Origin: Pochonia chlamydosporia 170 | Lineage: Eukaryota > Ascomycota > Sordariomycetes > Hypocreales > Clavicipitaceae | Reading direction: 5' to 3' | DNA length: 64,000 bases | Assembly: GCF_001653235.2 (NCBI RefSeq) | Contig: NC_035792.1 | Span: 868,001 to 932,000, forward strand | Shown: piece by piece, positions 46,640-57,254 of the stretch | How the letters are laid out: each line of letters opens with the position of its first letter | Numbering within the stretch: the stretch's first letter is position 1 | Translations under genes and position numbers: made by a program | The notes under the pieces: model-generated | Databases searched by the model: none | What the model was told of the DNA's origin: nothing | What the model saw: the letters and a program-made list of their open reading frames with translations, nothing else

Positions 46640-47848
46640 AGCGTTTGAAGCATACAAACGGGCTTACAGGCCACGTTGCTCCCTGGCGGTAGGGTTGTAA
46701 TTTTTGCACATACTTATACAGATATGAATATAACTATCTCGACATACGCCTTCCATCGTGCCATAGAGCGTTTATCTAAGTGTCAAAGCTCCCCTTGCCA
46801 TGAGTTGTGCTTTGGGGGTTGAGATACCACTCGATGCCAACTTCCACGGACTCTTAATAAACACTATAACTCGTTCTTAGCAGTCGATCCTTCAACGTAG
46901 TCAATGGAACTAAAGAACTTTACAATGACGCAACATTGCCCAAGTCTGTACCTCGCCTTTCCAATTGGCTTCGTCGGTTTGAACGAAGTGCAGCGGAGGT
47001 GTCCCAATCACACACAGCCTTCGATGCAGATATCCGAACCAGCGTTGTAACATGCGTCCGTATTATCTAAGATCTTCATGACCAAAAGAAAATTAAATGT
47101 CCAATTTCGGATACGACTTACACGAAACACGATGCAGGTACGAGGCGCACTGCCGATGATCTCGATCCCAAGCATGTCGGCCAATAGCAAGTTGACACCA
47201 TGCGTCACCTCTAATAATTACAAGAACACGGACAACTTTCCTTTGAAGGAAACGGTTTAAACTATGCGTTGTAGCCCTACTAAAGATACTCTTGATCATA
47301 TAAAAAGTAGTAAAGAATGAGGCTTAAACCTAGATATACAAGCCGACGCACTAGGCGTGTGCGATCTGCAAACTTTCATTCAGGCGCTTACACCACCAAC
47401 CTCGTACTCGTGATCGGCACTCGGGGAGATTGTGCCCGTCTCTGACATCGACTGTGTCCGAAATGCCCGATTTGATTCATCGCCGAGCCGGTGTTTCTGA
47501 TGATCATACCATCTTCGTCTAAATGTCTATGTTTTCATCTGATGAGCATGTGTCACGGAGACGAGCCCGTATTTTCGGGTTGCTAAATGCTTTTGATTTT
47601 GCGATGGCGAACTGATTTCTCGATGGACCATCTCATGTTCACCTCAGCTGCCACTCTGGTCTCAGGAAGGCGGCGGAGTGTCTTACAATGACCCGCTTTG
47701 TAACTCTTCGGAACGCCGTGAGGTCATTGTCTTGGAAGCTAGCCAATTTTCATAGTATAAAACCCCGTCGTTCGCTCGATTTAACAGATTTTCACAGAAC
47801 GTATAAAATAATCGAATACAAATGACTTCATAGTAGTCCAATCGCAAA
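46640..47848. other. Intergenic spacer between PL7-like and GH25 genes
   Basis: No gene is visible in 1.2 kb. The right end carries the promoter of the GH25 gene with TATAAAA at 47756-47762 and a second AT-rich TATAAAA at about 47802. Confidence 0.5.
47756..47762 (+). promoter_or_regulatory. Probable TATA box of the GH25 gene
   Basis: TATAAAA lies 87 bases before the start codon at 47849. A second TATAAAATA lies 48 bases before it and could serve alternatively. Confidence 0.45.
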
Positions 47849-48577
47849 ATGAAACTCACCAACTCAATCACCATCACCACCCTGGCACTCGCTTCCACAG
47901 CATCCGCCGACGTCAAAGGCTTCGACGTGTCCAACAACCAAGAGTCCGTAGACTTCAACAAAGCCTACGCCGACGGCGCTCGTTTTGTCATCATCAAGGT
48001 CAGTACCTTATCCCCAATATTTACATCATCTAACCGCCCCCAGGCCACACAAGGCACCGACTTCATCGACCCCAAGTTCAACAAGTACTACACCGATGCC
48101 ACCAACGCGAAGCTCATCCGCGGTCCCTACCACTTCGCCGAGCCCGGTAACGGCAAAGGCGCCGACCAGGCCAACTACTTTCTCCAGCACGGGGGCAAGT
48201 GGTCCAACGACGGCATCACCCTCCCAGGGATGATTGACCTGGAGGCTCTCAAGAATCACCCAACTTGCTTTGGTCTATCCCCAGCAGACATGACGGCGTG
48301 GATTACCGACTTTGCAGAGACGTACCACACGGCTACGAGCCGATATCCCATGATTTATACAAACCGTGGGTGGTGGCAGTCCTGTACGGGTGACAGTAAT
48401 GCTTTGAAGGATAAGTGTCCGCTTGTGTTGGCGAGTTGGGGTTCTGAGCCGGGTGCTATTCCGGGTGGTTGGGGCCAGCTTACGATTTGGCAGTATAGTA
48501 ATTCTAGTGCTTGGGGTGGTGATGCTGATTCATTTAATGGGGATGAGACGCAGCTTAAGAAACTTGCTACTGGGTGA
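47849..48577 (+). CDS. Secreted GH25 lysozyme (Chalaropsis type)
   Basis: Two exons, 47849-47998 and 48044-48577, encode 227 aa. The 45-base intron keeps the frame, so unspliced RNA would read through with 15 extra residues; the branch point CTAAC and CCCCAG acceptor support splicing. Residues 1-20 form a signal peptide. GFDVSNNQ supplies catalytic Asp26, and MIDLEA supplies Asp115 and Glu117, the conserved DxE pair of the GH25 barrel. These muramidases hydrolyse bacterial peptidoglycan between MurNAc and GlcNAc, so a role in competition with, or feeding on, bacteria is likely. The protein seems complete. Confidence 0.93.
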   Translation: MKLTNSITITTLALASTASADVKGFDVSNNQESVDFNKAYADGARFVIIKVSTLSPIFTSSNRPQATQGTDFIDPKFNKYYTDATNAKLIRGPYHFAEPGNGKGADQANYFLQHGGKWSNDGITLPGMIDLEALKNHPTCFGLSPADMTAWITDFAETYHTATSRYPMIYTNRGWWQSCTGDSNALKDKCPLVLASWGSEPGAIPGGWGQLTIWQYSNSSAWGGDADSFNGDETQLKKLATG

Positions 48578-48857
48578 TTGTTAGTTACAGTTGACAAGTA
48601 CTGGATACAAGATCTTGAACTCGATCAGCTCGTGATGACTTGGTTGAGAAACTGCAATTATCATCATCTTCATATAGTTTTAAATGAAATCTAGTTGAGT
48701 TCCAGATCTACAAGTGGTTACACGATGTTGCGCTATTTCCATGTTGACCCACTCATTCAACAACATTTCAACATCTCAAGTTTCAACCACCACTCATCTC
48801 AAACTTGACAAACTCACCCACAAAGCAAACACCATCCACTCAACCCAGAATCACAAA

Positions 48858-49844
48858 ATGTCAGAACCAACAGCCAAACCCTTCCACACCTGGTGTCAAA
48901 CCTCCCACACCTCCCACCCCATCCTCCGACAATCCCTCATCCCAACCCTCCTCACCAGCATATCACAAATCGGCACCGCCCTCCGCACATCTCACCACGT
49001 CTCCCTCGCTGGCACGTCCAACCCCTTCGGCGACGACCAACTAAACGTGGACGTCACCGCCGAAACCATCATCCGCGCCGCCCTCGCGAAATGCCCATCC
49101 GTCATCACCGCCAGCAGCGAAGAGGACCCCCAAGAGTGCCCCGTCCACAAAGACTCAAGCACAAACCAAAGCGAAGCATACACCGTCGCATTTGACCCCC
49201 TCGACGGGAGTTCCATCATCGCACCAAACTGGAGCGTCGGCACCATCATCGGCATCTGGGAAGGCAGAACTGCATTGTCACGACTCCCATCAGAGAAACA
49301 AGTCGCTGCTATATTAGGCGTCTACGGGCCACGAACCACAGCCATAGTAGCTATACGAACGCCTGATGCTGAGCCTGTATGCTTCGAGGTAGGCCTCTCG
49401 GATGAGGGCATGCAAAGTTACGAAATGATTCGGGAGTCGGTGCGGCTGGCCTCCCCGCCGTTTAAGACGAGATACTTTGCGCCGGCGAATTTGCGCGCCG
49501 CGGCTGATGATGAGAGGTACATGAATTTAGTGGCGCATTTCATTCAAAGCAAGTATGCTTTGAGGTATAGCGGTGGTTTGGTTCCGGATGTGGTTCATGC
49601 GTTGGTCAAGGGGCATGGTGTGTATTTGTCGCCGGTTACGAAGCAGAGTAAGGCTAAGTTGAGGAAGTTGTTTGAGTTGTTTCCCATTGCGTTGATTGTG
49701 GAGGCAGCTGGGGGAAGGGCCATTGATCCTTGTAGTGGGAATGATACTCTTTCTGTGGGTGTTGAGGAGTGTGATGAACGGGGTGGGTTGATTTGTGGGA
49801 ATGTAGAGGATGTGGAATATGTGAAACGTGAGCTGGGGCTTTAA
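48858..49844 (+). CDS. Fructose-1,6-/sedoheptulose-1,7-bisphosphatase-like sugar phosphatase
   Basis: An intronless 328-aa protein from the ATG at 48858; the open frame extends upstream, but without protein-like sequence. The metal and phosphate motifs of class I FBPases are present: SEED (87-90) and the DPLDGSS loop (113-119), with YSGGLVPDVVHALVKGHGVYL and a late EAAGG motif. The long regulatory N-terminus for AMP binding in gluconeogenic FBPase is short and divergent here, so the enzyme may act as an SBPase-like or AMP-insensitive phosphatase. It probably works in the cytosol on bisphosphorylated sugars. A separate housekeeping FBPase gene would be expected elsewhere. Convergent with the NRPS-like gene; 152 bp separate them. 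Confidence 0.82.
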   Translation: MSEPTAKPFHTWCQTSHTSHPILRQSLIPTLLTSISQIGTALRTSHHVSLAGTSNPFGDDQLNVDVTAETIIRAALAKCPSVITASSEEDPQECPVHKDSSTNQSEAYTVAFDPLDGSSIIAPNWSVGTIIGIWEGRTALSRLPSEKQVAAILGVYGPRTTAIVAIRTPDAEPVCFEVGLSDEGMQSYEMIRESVRLASPPFKTRYFAPANLRAAADDERYMNLVAHFIQSKYALRYSGGLVPDVVHALVKGHGVYLSPVTKQSKAKLRKLFELFPIALIVEAAGGRAIDPCSGNDTLSVGVEECDERGGLICGNVEDVEYVKRELGL

Positions 49845-49996
49845 TTTGCAATAATCACGAATTCATTGCAAAGTTTCCAGGAATTCACTTAAGCAGGAAA
49901 CTAATAGTAATAAAAAGTTTAATTAAGCGGCAGTCTGTAAACATTTGTTCCGTCCCATCCACCATCGACAAACAAACAAGCTAAATAACCCATCAT

Positions 49997-52900
49997 CTAC
50001 AGCTCCCACTGCAAACACCAATTCCTCATCAACTCACCCGTCACAGGCCCCAACTTCGCCGCCGTACCGCTCTGCCTCGCCGTCCTCTCCATATCGAGAT
50101 ACACATGCCCCCGACCAGCCTTCTTCGCCGCCACAAAAGCCCGATACGTATCCAACAACTTAACACCAGGATTCCTATCAATATCACCCCCATCAACACT
50201 CTTCTCAAGCTCACACACCCAATCCTCCAGACTAACAAGCTCCCTGATCCGGTCACCATAGAAATCCTTAACCACAGCAGCCAAATCCATCCACGTCGTC
50301 GTCCTAGGATTAACACAGTGGAAATACCCCCCAATTTCAGAAACATCCTTCCTCTCCTTAACTCCACTCACATCAAGAACAAGCCCTGCCACATCCTCAA
50401 TGGCCATCCAGTCAACCACATCCTGGGCACCAAGATCGGCCGGAAGAACTCCCAGATAAACAGAGCTCGCAATCAGACTAGGCAGAAACTCCTGCGGATT
50501 CCATTTCCCCTTGACGCCACGGGGACCAGCGATTTGGCCCACGCGTATAGAAGCGCTTGGTAAGCCGGACGTTTCTGCCGCGTCTAAGATTAAACTACCT
50601 GCTAGCTTGGATAGCCCGTAGCCCATTTGTGCCAAGGACAGGTCTGTTAACTGCCGCTCGGGAACTGAGTCTTGTGATTTCCAATTTGCGGTTGTGCCGA
50701 TGCTGGAGAGGAAGATGATGGGGACTTGTTTTGACGCTGCGGCAGAAAAGTTGACGAGGTGTCGGACACCACGGATGTAGGGCTCGAAAGAAGAGACGCT
50801 GATGTTGAAGTTGACTGGCCAGGCGTTGTGGATTATGCGATCCGCAGTAGATAGAAGCTCTTGGTACTTTGTGCTTTCGAATCCAAGATTGGGCTGGGAG
50901 AGGTCCGCGCTGAGGAATTGTACCTTTGAGAAGTCGGTGCTGAGTCCTCGCGTGGCACTTATATCCGGTTGTCGGGATTTTCCTCCATCTGTGCCCCGGT
51001 TCAGAGCAATAACTGATTTTACATGAGGGGATTTACAGAGTCCGTCTAGCAAGTATGCGCCAAGTGAGCCCGTTGAGCCTGTGAGAATAATAGTCTGTTC
51101 CTCATCCAAAGGCTTTGGCTTATCAGGCTGATGCGTGGGGAGGTCTTTGGTGTATTTCGATACCAGGCCTTCAACAATGGAAATTTCCTTGTCGACTTCT
51201 TCATTCTGTGTACTGTCAGTCGTATGCGTAGCTGTGTATAGGTACGATGCCAACTGCCCTAGTGTTGGGTTGGAATAAATAACCTTCGGCGCAACAACTA
51301 CATCATCAACGACCGCACCTGCAGCCGCAAGACCGGCCTTCAAATACTTGGAGATGCTCAAAACTTGCAGAGAGTCAATGCCAGCGCTGAAAAAGTCCGT
51401 ATCCGGTTCCATGTCTTTAATACCCATTCGGTCTGCGAGGAGATCGGCGATGGACTGCAGTGCAGTGTCAACACTAGTCAAATCAAGAGGTGCAACATCC
51501 GTCGTGTCAACCACTTCAGCCCGTTTGTAAATCTCATCAATCAACAACCTATAAGCGCGGACGGCCAAGCCTCTCTGCACGGTTCCCTTGGACGCTCTCG
51601 GAAATGGAACACTTGGATCAGACAACGCGATAAGTTGCCTGGATATACGTCCATGAGCGACCGTTTCCCCATTTAACTCGTCTATCAGCGGCCACACAGA
51701 GTCAATAATGGCCTGTGATTCCTCTTTCGTCTCAGGTGGCGTTGTGGGTTCCAGTATAAGTGCCGGCTGGAATCTATCCTGTCCGACGACCAAGGCTCCC
51801 TTAATAGATGGATGTCCCACGATACTGTCCTCTATAGTAACCGGGTTGAGCTTCTCGCCGTTCGAAAACACAATAATATTATCCGCTCGTCCGTGGTACA
51901 TCCAATGGTCCTTTAGCGTGGGATGAGCTCTGAACAAGTCACCGGTAGACCATTCCGTGCGTTCAGGGAACGTGTAAAAGACAGGCTGATCAAGCGGCTC
52001 CTTGGGGTCTTTTCGTCGCACCGCAAGCTCATAGATGCCGTTCTCGGGATCGTGAAGTCTCCATTCCGCACCCATTACTTCACTGTTGAGAATAAAGTAC
52101 TGCCACAGTTTGGGGTTTGGCTGGAAGTATACAGCATATGGAACAAGCCTGCCAAGGGTTAGCCACCACAAACAGACTTACAAGACTATACTTACTCTGT
52201 AGAAGAGATGGAGTTGTTCAACACCACCCCTTGAGCAATGAGGTTATCGCCAGCCGTCTTGGACAAATTACCTAACTGGTTAGCTATTGCATCTCACCAT
52301 TTCAAGTGAACATACCTCCGCCAAACGCAACAAACGCAAGCTTCTTCAACTCCTCCACCCCATCCTCCATACGACTCAACTCTTCAACAATCGACGGCGC
52401 CAACAACGCACCACCACACCCAGAATACCTCAAACACCGCACAATCAACTCCGGCGTAACCGGCTGATCAACCAACGGCAACGCACACGGCACACCATAG
52501 TAAATCGACAACGCCAACAACCCAGCAATAAGCCCCGCCGCATGGAACAACGGCATCGGCATAAACACCCTCGTCGCACGAGATTTCCAAAACTTCCAGA
52601 CAAACGTCCCGCCCATATACTCTGGCAGATCTCTAAACGAGTCCACGGCCGCGAGACCACCCTGCCTAACGACAATCGGCTTCGGATGCCCCGTCGAGCC
52701 GCTCGTGTGCAGAACAACCAAGGGATCCCAGCGCGCTTCCTCGAACGTCTTGCCGTAGGGGAAGGTGGGTGGTGAGGCAGACAGCCATTCTGTCAGGGGG
52801 GGAACCATCCAGGAGTTCATTTTGCGCTCGCAGAGCCATGTTCGGACGACAAGGTGGAGTGACTCTGCGTACCAGATGGTGGTGCAGTTTGTTCGTTCGA

Positions 52901-53264
52901 AGAGGGAGAGTTGGCCGTCGATGCTGTTTCGGGGTGAGATGAAGAGGGCGCGGCAGCGGGCTTTGACGGCTGCGAGGGTTATGATGGCGTAGCGGATGTC
53001 GTTGGGGCCGACGTAGGCTAGCGTGGGAAAGGCATCTGAGTTGTTCGTTTTGATGGTTTCGGTGATGATGTGGGCGACGTGGTTGATGGCGTTGGCGAAT
53101 TCTTTAAAGGTTATTGGGACCCAGCCGTCTTCGGGTTGGCTTGACTTTGGTTGGTATATGTAGGGGCGATTTGGTTCAGAGGAGGCGATTTCGTCGACTA
53201 TGTTGGGCAGCAGGCGCCGGAGAGGAGGTCCTGACTTTGTAGTCGTGCCGTTGACGTGAGCCAT
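49997..53264 (-). CDS. NRPS-like adenylation-thiolation-reductase (A-T-R) enzyme
   Basis: Three exons (53264-52316, 52271-52196, 52148-49997) encode 1058 aa. The adenylation domain shows LHTSGSTGHPKP (core A3, about 190), an N-SISSTE core A5 created by the second splice, STGDLF (A7) and GRADNIIVFSNGEKLNP (A8, about 428-444). A carrier domain has the phosphopantetheine serine at 601 (AGIDSLQ). The C-terminal thioester reductase domain has the NAD(P)H motif TGSTGS (698-703) and catalytic Tyr852 and Lys856 (YGLSK). No condensation domain is present. Such enzymes activate a carboxylic acid, load it on the carrier and release an aldehyde or alcohol. Substrate unknown. The lysine-pathway aminoadipate reductase is larger and has a different N-terminus, so this is probably a secondary-metabolism enzyme. 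Confidence 0.93.
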
Positions 53265-54529
53265 GAGGAATGTGAGGATATGGTATAGGATATGGTAACC
53301 TTTCTGTTTTAGACTGATATGTCGAAGTTGATGAACAAGTACCAGGATAATGTAGATATATTGAAATAATGATAATGGGGTGCCTTTATATTAACATATA
53401 AACTCGCGAAGCAAGTCAGTAACGCTCCCATCATGTCCCACACTACCACAATAGCACCAGTTAAGCGATCATCTCCCAATACATGCCCAGTAAATCGTGC
53501 CAATCCGCAACATCCGCGTCACTCTCAGCTTGAAATCGACAACAGGAAACCAAGCCCAAGCTGATCTGCAAAGGCCAGCATCTGACCGCCAAAATGTAAC
53601 CCTATAAACACTTATTACCCAAAAGAAAACCGGAATAGGTGTGCCGGGAATTAAAGAAGTGTAACACAACTTTCAATGAAACCCCTTGCATGCACCTCAT
53701 AGGCCATCCTGCGGTCTGTCATGAGGGGGCGGTGGGACTCTCGGTGCTTCGCTTGACTATTGCAGCCGTTGAGGACAGGCCCGTGGATTCGGTTCTCTCA
53801 TTTCGTCATGGCAAGCTTCCCGAATGATCGTCTTGGACAGGCCACCCTTCGAATGTTACCCTTTTGGGTTGGGCGCATGTGCAAGTACAAGTAGTTCGGT
53901 GCCGACCTGGGGCCGAAACCACCGAGTAAAGTCAAATGATTCTATTTTCTGGAAATGTCTCATAACAAAAACGATGTTGACTAAATTGTCCTTTGCTTCG
54001 AGTAAATTGCCCGGCGTAGTTGTATTCCACGGCCACACACGCTAGGCTAGAATCTCGTCAGACGTGCATCGGCAGTTGATGATGTCCATGGGGGCCAGAT
54101 GCTCGGCCGAAAGGGCCTGGCGCGATGTGCTTATTCCCGCATTCTAGAACCCATACCAGCACAATTGCTTGGAAATATCTTTGGAAGAGAAAAGTGCCCA
54201 TTGAGACATCTTACACCAGATTTATGCGAACGGACCAATCATGCTCTAGTAGGCTTCTGTTCTGCGCGGAGCTGCTCTGCCTTCAAGTCGGGCGAGATCG
54301 GCCGGCAAGGTCGGGATATGGATCCATACTGGACAGGCGATATATAATCATTCCCTTTCATTTCTGCCGAGCTAAACAACCCATCCAACTGCCGTGTTTG
54401 CGTCATGTACGCCATGTCTAGCAGTAATATCAGTATAGCCCATTGAAGTCAGGCGTAAATCTCAATCGCTATTCGCATCTTATATGCCTGCATAAATACA
54501 CCATCTCATCCAGGATAATTACACATAGT
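53265..54529. other. Intergenic region, promoter of the NRPS-like gene
   Basis: Open frames of 60-98 codons occur but none is convincing. An AT-rich segment at 53270-53430 directly precedes the NRPS-like start and is the likely promoter; a CTCGGTGCTTCGC and similar GC-rich stretches are unremarkable. The right end holds the 3' untranslated region of the transporter gene. Confidence 0.45.
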
Positions 54530-56538
54530 TTATAAAACCATTCTAAACTCCGGATCACGGTCATCGCCGTATCCCGTGTATTGGTCGTGTTTGCCTGATC
54601 TCTTGTCGCGATTAATCTTGGCGCACCACAAAACATTGGCAAGGAGTCTAAAGTAGAAGGTTAGCTTGGAAATCGCCAAATTCGTCTGTATTTCACTCAC
54701 GCTACCCATGCATAACATAAAAGTCCCATAATAATGGTGTGTCCACGGTGATAGTTTGGGCCATCTTTGCTTGGATATACAAATGCTGCGGTAAGGGAAC
54801 AATGTTAGCTCTATATTTGTTTGTCGCGCCCATGTATCCTTGAAGCAATGCAGTTGAACTTACTGGCTACAAATCCACCACAATTCGCGACGGCCAATTG
54901 GAGAGCCGACGTTGTCGCTCTTTTATAATGGCCTGCTGAATTATTTGAGTTCCAAACTAGCACACAGGGCACGGAGCAGTAAAGACCGATAGCCATCAAG
55001 CACGTCATGGCAAATCGGACTGAGGGGCCCGTGGTGTTGGCAATAACTGCATAGCCTACGATAGCTATTGGAAGAATGCAAAGCATCAATGCGCCTCTTA
55101 GTTTCAGGCGATCGGACAGAAATGCGACCAACACTGCGGTTTCGTCGTCAGTGGAACGATTCATGCATGCAGACTAATAGTGGCCATTGCGTACCTGTAA
55201 TTGGAGTTGCTACGGCATACGGTATAACTGTCCAGAGTTGTGTTTGATTGGCGCTGCTTGTAATCTTGAGGGCATTGACAATGGTTGGCAGCTGCTGATT
55301 GTCAGCGTGTATTCGTCTTCGCATGTAAAGTGGCATTTAGTAACAGTGACTTACAAAAAGTCCAAAAGAGTACAGTCCCGAGAGAATGGCAAAATATGCG
55401 GTGGATGTTAACCAAACTTGGAGGTTAAACACACCACGTCGAACTTCGCTCCAGCTAAACTTTTCATCTTTTTCTTTCGCGAGACTACAGACAGGTCAAT
55501 ACGTACTATCCATCACGTCGAGCGCGGGCACTTACTTAAACCGGCCGTCCGAGTCCTCGGCTAGTCTCTTCATCGCCCAATCCCGCTCCTCCTGAGTAAG
55601 GTACCGTGCAGTCGCTACATTATTGGGAAGACCAAGAAATGCAATGAAGCCTGCAACTACGGTCTAAATTATGCGTTAGTACCATGTCCATGGCAGATGT
55701 CGTAAATGAGGTCAAGCGCATACCAAAAGGCCCTCAATAATGAGAATCCAACGCCAGCCTTCGATGCCAGCGCGTGGCCCGATTGCCGAGAGTCCACGAG
55801 CAAGGAGGCCTAGTTATATCTGTCAGTAAATATGAGTCGCAGCGTTGAAACAGGAACTACACAGACCTCCGAACGCCCCGGACAGAGACGCGGCCGAATA
55901 GAATATGCCAATTCGCAGTGCTAATTCTCCACGTGTGTAAAGACTTGACAGGTACAATACCATGCCAGGCAACAATCCACCTTCAGCGATGCCCAAAAGA
56001 GCACGGACTGCGATAAAGCTGCCAGGCCCAGTCACGAATCCGAGACACATGGTGATGATTCCCCACAGAGCTGTCAGGCATGGCAGGAGAATTTTAGGGG
56101 AAACCTTCTTGAGGAGCAGGTTGCTTGGCAGTTCGCTGCATCTTGTTAGGTACCACTGCCAAGACGCAAGCCAAGATTTTGACGTACCTAGCGACATAGG
56201 TCGCATAAAAGACGGCCAACCCGGTTGTGTATTGTTTATCGGACAAGTGCAGGCTGTCTTCCAAGCCCAGAATCCGGGCATTCCCAACATTCGTTCGATC
56301 TAGGAAGGAACAAAGAAATAGGAGGGCCAGAATAGGGAGAACGCTAGGAGCGCAAGGGTGAGTAAAAGGTCCGTGGTAACACAACATGAATGCAATGCAT
56401 CACATACCGAGTGTCAAGCTTTAATAATAGCCGTCTGGTCAACTTTTGATTCTCCATGCTTTGCAATGGCGGCGATCCGCATTCCTCATGCTCGGCTTTG
56501 CCGTCCATCTCGAGATCCGATTGTGATTTGGAGTTCAT
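54530..56538 (-). CDS. Major facilitator superfamily transporter, Dal5/anion:cation symporter type
   Basis: Ten exons (56538-56408, 56343-56188, 56135-55867, 55809-55724, 55663-55536, 55484-55355, 55291-55195, 55133-54864, 54785-54701, 54647-54530) encode 489 aa, and every junction conserves the frame. The protein has 12 predicted membrane segments, the FLDRTNVGNARI motif after the first helix typical of the Dal5 (allantoate permease) group, and the RALLGIAEGGLLPG motif. Family members move organic anions such as allantoate, nicotinate, pantothenate or tartrate with protons across the plasma membrane. The acceptor before exon 7 is CAGCAG, so one Gln may be optional. It lies upstream of the NRPS-like gene on the same strand and could import its substrate or export its product. 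Confidence 0.9.
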
Positions 56539-57254
56539 TTGAAACAAGTTCAAAATAGAAAGACTCTAGCGCAGGATGGTGCACAGACTTGGATGGAATG
56601 CAACCTCAATTGCTTGACTGTCAATCGGCCAGGAATTCGAGTTGAATATAAACCCAACCCAGGTAAGGGTAATTGTAATTCAACAAACTAGGAACTGGAT
56701 CCTGGGGAAGCGGAGCTGTGGGGTACAGAATTACCCGTGCATCGTTGAGATGGTGATATGTTGTCCCGTCCGTCATTGTATTGGACCAGGGCCAAATCTG
56801 ACGTAGAAGTCGCTCTGCTCGTCATCTCATCCGCACGGTTGTCAGTTTTGGGTGCCGACCGTTCAACCGCCACCCGTCATCGCCGGGGCCACTTTTGACC
56901 CCGAGCAATTGACTTGACTCTTGGTGCCAAATTGTTGGCGTTGTGGCTGTCGGATCGATGGGAGAAATGATGGAGACGCAGAAGACGAAGGGGAGACTCA
57001 GAGGAGACGTGGATGGAGAATCAAATGGAGATGCTTTCAACGTCCGACGAATCGCCGGTCTTCAGTTTTAAGTTCCGCCCTTGCCGAATACGGACCTGTC
57101 ATGATAGTGACGGCATCAAAGGGAAGCTGCGACCCATTGTTCAGAATTTGGTCCTGCCCTTTGTTTCTGCCATAAAACTGAATCATGTAATTCTTTCCCC
57201 TTCAATGTTCTTACTCTCAAATGTAGCTCTGGAAAGAAGGTCGAACCGCTCACC
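56539..57254. other. Divergent promoter region between transporter and CoA transferase
   Basis: The 716 bp separate two divergent start codons (transporter at 56538 minus, CoA transferase at 57255 plus). Open frames here are short and shadow-like. I see no clear TATA box, which suits a housekeeping promoter on the plus side. Confidence 0.45.
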
